Shown here piece after piece: positions 57,861-64,000 of a stretch of DNA of 64,000 bases (positions within the stretch are counted from its first letter, which is position 1; each line of letters opens with the position of its first letter). This DNA comes from Welwitschia mirabilis. Taxonomy: Eukaryota; Gnetophyta; Gnetopsida; Welwitschiales. The stretch is taken from assembly GCA_051453625.1 (NCBI GenBank), contig JBOZIK010000001.1, positions 5,874,382 to 5,938,381 of the forward strand, written 5' to 3'. A program made the position numbers and the translations under genes. The notes under the pieces are model-generated. The model made no database searches. It was not told the origin of the DNA and was given only the letters and a program-made list of their open reading frames with translations.

Positions 57861-58125
57861 GGATCTTGATAATGGTTGCTTAAGGCACATGATAAAAGAC
57901 ACAATTAGATTTATAACTATGGAAAAATGTGATGGAGATTTTATGATCTTTGTGAATAATAACAATGAATTAGTGGAAGGTGTTGATACTATTTATGCCA
58001 AGGACTTTTCAATGATACACAATGTTCTTTATGTTAATGGATTGAAACACAATTTACTTAGCATGAGCCAAATTTGTAACAAAGTATGTACATATTGTTT
58101 AGTAATACTAATTGTCTTCTTTTAG
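57861..58125 (+). pseudogene. copia protease
   Basis: L-D-N-G-C-L-R-H-M-I-K-D at 57865-57900 replaces the active-site LDSGCSRHMTGD, so the catalytic triplet Asp-Ser-Gly is Asp-Asn-Gly. Further on is MIHNVLYVNGLKHNLLSMSQICNK. A one-base deletion just before the DNG shifts the frame. The open 88 codons end at 58125. Loss of the Ser is a substitution expected to impair the enzyme. Confidence 0.9.
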
Positions 58126-58189
58126 ATAGATAAAATAAAACTAATGCACTAGTGATAGATATGAAAATGTGTAGTTTATTAGATAATTC

Positions 58190-58800
58190 TTAAGCAAGAA
58201 ATATTTTATATTTTATGTCATCAAATAAGAGTAGTATTTTTCATAAATGGTTAAGACATGTCAACTACAAAAACCTTTATAACATTTCTAAACATGGTCT
58301 TATTAGATGTATTCCAACATTAACTAAAATTGAAGGATATTTCTATTATGCTTGCAAACTTAAAAAGAAAAAAAACTAGAAAGTGTTTCTTTAAAACTAA
58401 CCAAGTATCCTCTTAATAATAATTATACTTGATTCATCTTGATCTTGTAGGTACTACAGCTATAGAGAGTCCTGATGATAAGAAATATGTGTTGATTATT
58501 ATGAATGATTTTCAAGTTTTATAAGAGTGTTATTTTTTAGACATGAGAGTGAAGCTTTTTAAAAGTTTTAAATCTTGAGTATGATATTAGATAATAATAC
58601 TAGTTACAACATCAACAAGATGAGAAGTCATTGTGGAGGAGAACTTCAAAATGTGATGTTTGAATAATGGTAGGAGAAGAAAGGTATCATCCATGAGTTT
58701 TTATCCCCTATAACCCTATAAAAAAATGGTATTATAGAAAGGAATAATAGGATTCTATAAGATATGATTAGAATAATGATCCCAAGAAAACAATACAACC
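58190..58800 (+). pseudogene. copia GAG-pre-integrase and integrase
   Basis: The zinc-binding N-terminus reads IFHKWLRHVNYKNLYNISKHGL, then YFYYACKLKKKK and RKCFFKTNQVSS, with the first Cys changed to Tyr. The core follows: LILVGTTAIESPDDKKYVL and IMNDF at 58435-58515. RSHCGGEL at about 58630 has the second catalytic Asp (normally RSDHGGEF) changed to His. NGIIERNNRIL at about 58727-58759 keeps the Glu. The integrase inserts the cDNA into the genome; this copy is dead. Confidence 0.9.
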
Positions 58801-59400
58801 AAAAGATTTTAAGTTAAATCTTTCAACACAGCTTGGTACATATCAAATAACACTTTTCCTATACTAGGTATCTCAAAACCTCTTATGAGATATGCAAAGA
58901 AAAAAAATCCCAAATGTAATATATTTTAAAATATTTGGTAGTAAATACTATATTATAAATCATGATGATCATAGACTATAAATCATTTGAAGGCATCTTT
59001 CTTGGGTATTTCAAATCAAACAAAACTTAGAAGGTATTCAACCAAACTTTAGATAGAGTTGAGGAATGGGTATATGCTAGAATGGATGAAGTTAGATCTA
59101 CAAATGATAGTAAAGATAATGAAGTAGAGTTAATTTCTAATAGGATTAAATCAAATGCTCAAACCTCTACTTCCTCATCTTACCCTTCACCTCCATCACT
59201 TAAGGTATCCTCAACTATAACAAACCAAGAAATACTAAAAGAAATAATTATGACCAAGAACTCATTCATAGATTCTCTAATAGGTGATGTCTTTTATAAG
59301 ATAAAGACTAGAAGTTAAATTTATTCTAATGTGTATCATGTCTCTACATTAGAACCTAATTTCTTCAAAGAAGCTAAACAAGATAAATGTTAAATTAATG
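58801..59400 (+). pseudogene. copia integrase C-terminus and integrase-RT linker
   Basis: After FNTAWYISNNTFPILGISKP (a NTAxYxxNRxxxRP-like segment, about 58816-58880) comes LKASFLGYFKSNK. An open 78-codon Ser-rich linker (59082-59318) carries NAQTSTSSSYPSPPSLK and an SFIDSLIGDVFYKIKTRS end. Low-complexity linkers of this kind join integrase and RT in copia. Confidence 0.7.
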
Positions 59401-60190
59401 TCATGCAAAAAGAACTTAATCATTTTAAGAAAAATTATGTATGGAATCTTGTTCCAAAACGTCTAGGTCATAATGTTATTAAAATTAAACATTATGACCT
59501 TTAAAATTACACAGATCTTTAAAAATAGGCTAAATGAAGAGTCCTAAGTTGTAAGAAATAGAGGAAGGCTGATTACTCAAGGATACAAACAAATGGAAGT
59601 ATGATTTTAAGGAGACCTTTATGGTAGTAGCTATATTAGAATCCATTTACATCTTTCTTTTTCTATCTTGTTTTTACAATTTATCAAATTAATGTGAAAA
59701 GTACATTTTAAAATAATAACTTAAATGAACTTATTTTTGTATAACAACCCATCTTTGAGGAACTAAGGTATTTTAACCATACTTACAAGTTGAAAAAGGT
59801 CTTTTATAGACTTATACAAGTACCTAAAGCATAGTATAAAAAGCTAACTTCTTTTCTTTTAGTACATGATTTCATTAGAAGTAAAACTATTAGAAAGGTT
59901 AAATCTAATTTATTAGAAGGTTAGAAAGGTTATATCTCATGAATTTATCAACCTTGTGGATTTTAATTTTGAAATGAGCTATCTTGATGAGTGTGTTTAT
60001 AGCATAACAAAAATTTGTAAGTGAACTCATAAAGAAGTTTAAATTAGATCAATGCAAACTAGCATCCACACTCATGGGCATCAATTATAAAATATATACT
60101 AATAAAAAGCTAAGCAATAAGTTACTGATTACTAAAGTTCTAAGGAAACTTGATTTTGTCATCAAAATAATAAATTTTGAATAGTCTTTC
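59401..60190 (+). pseudogene. copia reverse transcriptase
   Basis: Opening: MQKELNHFKKNYVWNLVPK at about 59400. VYQINVKSTF-stop-NNNLNELIFV at about 59680 replaces DVKSAFLNGxLxEEVYV, with the Asp changed to Asn. HTYKLKKVFYRLIQVPKA-stop-YKKLTSFL lies at about 59780-59860. The region of YVDD is missing. ELIKKFKLDQCKLASTLMGI and NYKIYTNKKLSNK lie at about 60020-60130. At least four frameshifts occur. Confidence 0.85.
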
Positions 60191-60429
60191 TATAATAAAT
60201 CTTTTTTTAAAAATAAAAATTTTAAATTGTCTAGAACTAAGTTATAAGCATTTATTTGCTATCATTTATTCTATTGGATCTTTTAGTTTTTTTTTTCTCT
60301 ATTTTAATGGTTATAAGATTAATATAACAATATATGCAATGACTATAGTTCTATAACCATAGTGTATAGAAAATGTGTTAGACTGTAGATGAGCATGAAT
60401 GAAAGCTTACTTTACTTAATGGTAAGCCA

Positions 60430-60660
60430 ATTATATATTACATTTATAGCGGGATTTGTGTAAAGTACCAATCTAAACCCAAAGAATCTAATGTCAGAGC
60501 TATTAAATAGCTCTTATGGCATCTTTATAGTACATTCAATGCTATTTTCATTTTAGTGGCCTAACTTCTCCATAGTATTCTAGCACAATCATCTCGACAG
60601 CTTCTTTTGCCAGGGGTCTGCTCATCCATCGTTGACAGCTTCTTGTCACGTAGTTAGTAG
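60430..60660 (+). pseudogene. copia RNase H approach, fragment
   Basis: GICVKYQSKPKESNVRAIK at about 60450-60505 matches the VCxCARFQSxPKESHLxAVKR segment before RNase H. After that the frame degenerates and the rest of RNase H cannot be traced. Confidence 0.65.
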
Positions 60661-61177
60661 CTATGGATACATTCCTTGATTTGGATCAGATAGCAATTCT
60701 AGTTATTTTGTATTGTTCTCTTTTATTTACTATTTTCTATTACACTAATATGTTATATGTTATTCTTTAACAGTTTGCATCTCCCTTGTCCTTAATGATA
60801 TAAGAAAAGAGATAGTTATGCCATGTGACTTATTATATCACTTTTAACACTTTTTGTTATAAATTTACCTTTATATTTAGAAATGCCTTTCTCATTATCT
60901 ATTATAATATTTTTAATGCTTAATTTTAGTAAATAGAAGATAAATATTTTTATAGAAAATATTTATGTTAATAATATCATACTCTTGAAGTAGTTGCATA
61001 AGCCTTTATCATAAAATTAGTTTGAAATATTTCTTAAAATTATATCTTTTTTGATTTTTTAGAAATTAAACACAAAAGTTTATTTTACTATGAATTAGGT
61101 AAAAACTTAAGAGGAGCATCAATCTAGAGGGAGCTTATAGTATAAATTTGATTAGCATGAATGAGAAAGTAGAAGAC
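60661..61177 (+). other. remaining copia 3' interior and purine tract
   Basis: No coding motif. AATCTAGAGGGAGCTTATAG at about 61120-61140 looks like the usual copia CTAGGGGGAGCTTATTG segment. It lies about 40 bases before the LTR start. Confidence 0.5.
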
Positions 61178-62215
61178 TGTTGTACCTTCAAGTTTTCAAT
61201 TAACGATAATCTAAATCTCATCATATGTAACTAATGTAATAATTCTTTTGCAAGATAAATTGAACACCTTAAAGGTAAAACTAAAATGTACTATTAAAGT
61301 TAAGTAAGACATCAAAAGAATAATACAATAGTTATAGTTGTTAGAGATTAAACCATGCAACACCTAACGTAAACTTATGGAAAACCTTCAAGCAGTTGAT
61401 CAAGATTGTTCATGGGTAGACTGTATATTATTCAAGAAATGGGAATATATAACTAGTGGTCAATCAATATAAATTTAGGGGTTAACCACCTTTAGAGATA
61501 TTCATAAACATAACTCATGGGCTTGATTGATTCTAGTAGTGGTTAATCACCATTATTAAATAATTTCTTGAGGGGTTAATTGGTTTGTTGAAGAGATAAC
61601 CATTAGTGTAATAGTAAGTGAAAATATTGTTATGGATTATTGACAACCATTAAGATATCATATTATAAATCTAAACAACTATTTAAAACGTTTTACTAGT
61701 TAAATTCCTCATCATCTAGATGTATAATAACAAAAATATCTTTTGTATAAATAATTTTACTATTGTAGTGATTAGTACATTTTGTCAAATTCACTGCGAC
61801 ACTCTTTCAAGAATTCTTAATTCTTCACTTGCATTGGTTTATTACCTTGTAAAAGTAAGAAAAATAAATTAGCTTATACTTATGACTAGTAAGTACCAAA
61901 AAATCCCAATTATATTAGTGAAAAACTACAAAAAGTCCCATTGGAGTGTGGTCAAAGGCTATACTTTTAATAAAGAAAATAAGCTTCATTTCATTACATT
62001 ATGCTTTCCTTTTATATCTCAATAGTAATTTACTATTCTTCAATCTTTTAATCTTTGTTAAATATATAATCTAGTGTAAAACTTAGTTGTATATTTGATT
62101 TTCTTCTAAAATATTATAAGCTCCTTTATGCCATCATTGTATTTGACATTTAAATTGTCAAAATCATATAAGCTATCCTATTTATTCCTTCCCTCTAAGA
62201 TATTTAGTCCTAACA
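61178..62215 (+). repeat. 3' LTR of the 7.5 kb copia
   Basis: Starts TGTTGTACCTTCAAG and ends near TAGTCCTAACA. It aligns with 54742-55850 throughout, with many substitutions and small indels. Confidence 0.8.
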
Positions 62216-64000
62216 TTCTAGATAAAAGAAAAATATCTCTTCATTAATACTAACTAACTCCTTTATGGGGTTGTTTTATTTATTATTTATATTATGATTT
62301 AAAAATAAATAACAAAGTAGTTCAAAGTTTTTTAGATGATCATAATCTTTTCTTAGATAACTTTCTTTTCATCTAAATTTTCCATATAATTATTTTTACA
62401 TTTTGAACACTATTTAAAAGCTACTACTAGAGGTTTCATCTCTAAACATTTGTTCTTAAAGAAATTTTTTATAATAATTCCTCAAGCTTGGAAACATTTG
62501 ATTTTTGAGAAAAAGTTTACTATGTAAGATTTACAACCAAATATAAGACCTTATCTATATAGATTGATAAGATATTTCAATTAGGTACTTTCTAGTTTAA
62601 AGATACCCAATACTAAATTCCTTATGAATATTAATCTCATTTGCAGATTTAAAATAGTTCTTTATAAATTATATTTTGTCTTTATTATTATCATTTTTTA
62701 AGCTAATGAATAAAAATTAAGGGTCAAATAGCACCAAATTTTGTTAAGATAATGGTTGCATTTGGTTAAGAAATGAGGACAATAGTATGAATGTCACCAA
62801 TGTAATTTTAGAAGATAAGAGATTTAAGGTTGTCCATCTCTTAAAAACTTTAACTAATAAAGTAGAAATAAATCTAGTAATTCCTTTATTAAAATTTATT
62901 AATATGCTTTACTGTTTGAGGGATCTAAAACCATCAATGTCCAATAAAAATACTTTATAATAGAAATCACTTATTTACCTCAACTCTTTTCTTCAAAACC
63001 ATCTTTGAAGATTCGATGAAGATCAAGAAGTTGTATCTTGGAATCATTTTAATGCATGAGTCCTTGAATACAAGTCAGCGTTGTATACTTATATGACCCT
63101 ACTTTTTGGATAAGTTCTATAATATCAAAATAATTACTGTTTTACACTTGAAAAATTTATCAGAGCAAATATAATGATGGCCCTACTATGTCATTTTAAA
63201 AGTTTCTTTGTCATCACTAAAACTCTTTTATATATCTTAAGTATTATGTTCTCTAATGCTAGAAATAAATCATTAAATAGATGATTGTTGAATGAGTTTT
63301 TTCTTATAGCTCACCATTCTTAAGATAGAATATAGGACCCTCATTATGCATGTAAACTCTTAGTGTAACACTAAAACTACATCTTCTATGACTAAGGATT
63401 TAGTTCTCACTTTTCAACCACTAAGTATGTTATGAAAAAATAGAGTAAGACTCCATAATAAGATCTTAAAATAACAAATAAAATATTTAACTTTCTACTA
63501 AGAACATATCAATAAAATGTAAAAATCATTATCTAATTTAACATATAATGTCGATTACTTTAGGCTTTGTCATTCTTATATTTTATTTTCTATTACACTA
63601 ACTAGTTTCAACAACATTGGAATGGCATAATCACTTGCAAAAGTTATTTTCTAGAGAGGACATTTGCATGATTTTTCTAAAAGGATGCAAAACTCTAGTA
63701 CCAACTCTAATGAAAGAGCATACCAATGAGAGTCTAAAAGCAATTTAGAATATATATATTTGTCTAAACATCCTTGATGAAACACCATATTTACCTAGGT
63801 AGGATCACTTAAGAAAGTAAGAAAGCTTAATAACTATAGTAATGGACACTATAAAAGGGCCATGGATGAGTAATAACATGATAAAGGAAGTGAGACATGG
63901 GGAATGACATTTTTGAAGGTGAAACGATAGTGTGATGAATTAGTCTTATGGGAGATATATGTAGCATATTATGCTTTCTTTCATATGGGGAAAATAATTA
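62216..64000. other. AT-rich stretch to window end, nothing recognised
   Basis: No frame over 60 codons, no LTR end and no known motif is defensible on either strand. A weak purine-rich block, AATAACATGATAAAGGAAGT, lies at about 63870. Confidence 0.5.

Larger units (their letters stand above)
54742..62215 (+). mobile_element. near-complete but dead Ty1/copia element, about 7.5 kb
   Basis: Two LTRs of about 1.1 kb flank Gag, zinc knuckle, protease, GAG-pre-integrase, integrase, RT and RNase H in the copia order on the plus strand. The Gag-Pol words closely follow the SIRE/Tork side of plant copia. All domains are interrupted, and several catalytic residues are gone (protease DSG to DNG, integrase second Asp to His). 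The LTRs differ at many positions, so insertion is ancient. No target-site duplication could be fixed because the LTR ends are blurred. Confidence 0.85.

Overview
The window looks like intergenic nuclear DNA from a flowering plant. It is very AT-rich, broken by runs of N (960-1187, 1430-1668, 2822-2921, 13743-13842, 20347-20356, 27301-27400, 29022-29121, 29573-29582, 39731-39801, 48960-49059, 52373-52472, 53184-53201), and filled with old, heavily mutated retrotransposons. The plant assignment rests on Ty1/copia elements primed by initiator tRNA-Met, an Athila/Tat-type Ty3/gypsy primer-binding site, a plant L1-type LINE with a DUF4283 ORF1, and exon relics of two plant gene families. No intact gene was found. 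Nearly every coding block carries in-frame stops, many of the TGG-to-TGA/TAG kind expected from cytosine deamination. The species cannot be named from this sequence.

Layout. 1-5161: minus-strand copia remains, including a protease fragment, two gag copies, two primer-binding sites and a 1.35 kb LTR rich in GGTCGACC-like motifs. 5270-7965: a second minus-strand copia with a decayed RT/RNase H, a primer-binding site and a clean 266 bp LTR. 8865-9300: a two-copy tandem duplication. 9562-13742: a plus-strand L1-type LINE with ORF1 and ORF2. 13843-16326: a third copy of the first copia family (gag, PBS, LTR). 16327-17380: the RT/RNase H end and 3' LTR of another minus-strand copia.

17390-24717 is a plus-strand gypsy-type element with both LTRs and a tRNA-Asp primer-binding site. 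It carries only an integrase C-terminal domain plus private ORFs, so it looks non-autonomous. An inverted copy lies at 24840-27300 and direct copies at 27401-29021 and 32407-35984. Between the last two, 29122-31450 is a richer-GC patch holding exons of an ERD6-like sugar transporter and a beta-galactosidase, an unidentified 111-codon ORF and an organelle 23S rRNA scrap. It may be a gene-capture mosaic or an old host locus.

35985-37844 and 40598-42434 are two copies of a repeat whose minus strand encodes the same unrecognised protein and whose right end reads TGTAACACCCC in the gypsy-LTR style. 42866-43180 is a gypsy retropepsin. 47921-50459 is a short LTR element with LTR pair and polypurine tract. 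54742-62215 is an almost complete plus-strand copia, recognisable from gag to RNase H between two 1.1 kb LTRs. The rest is AT-rich sequence with microsatellites and no recognised gene.
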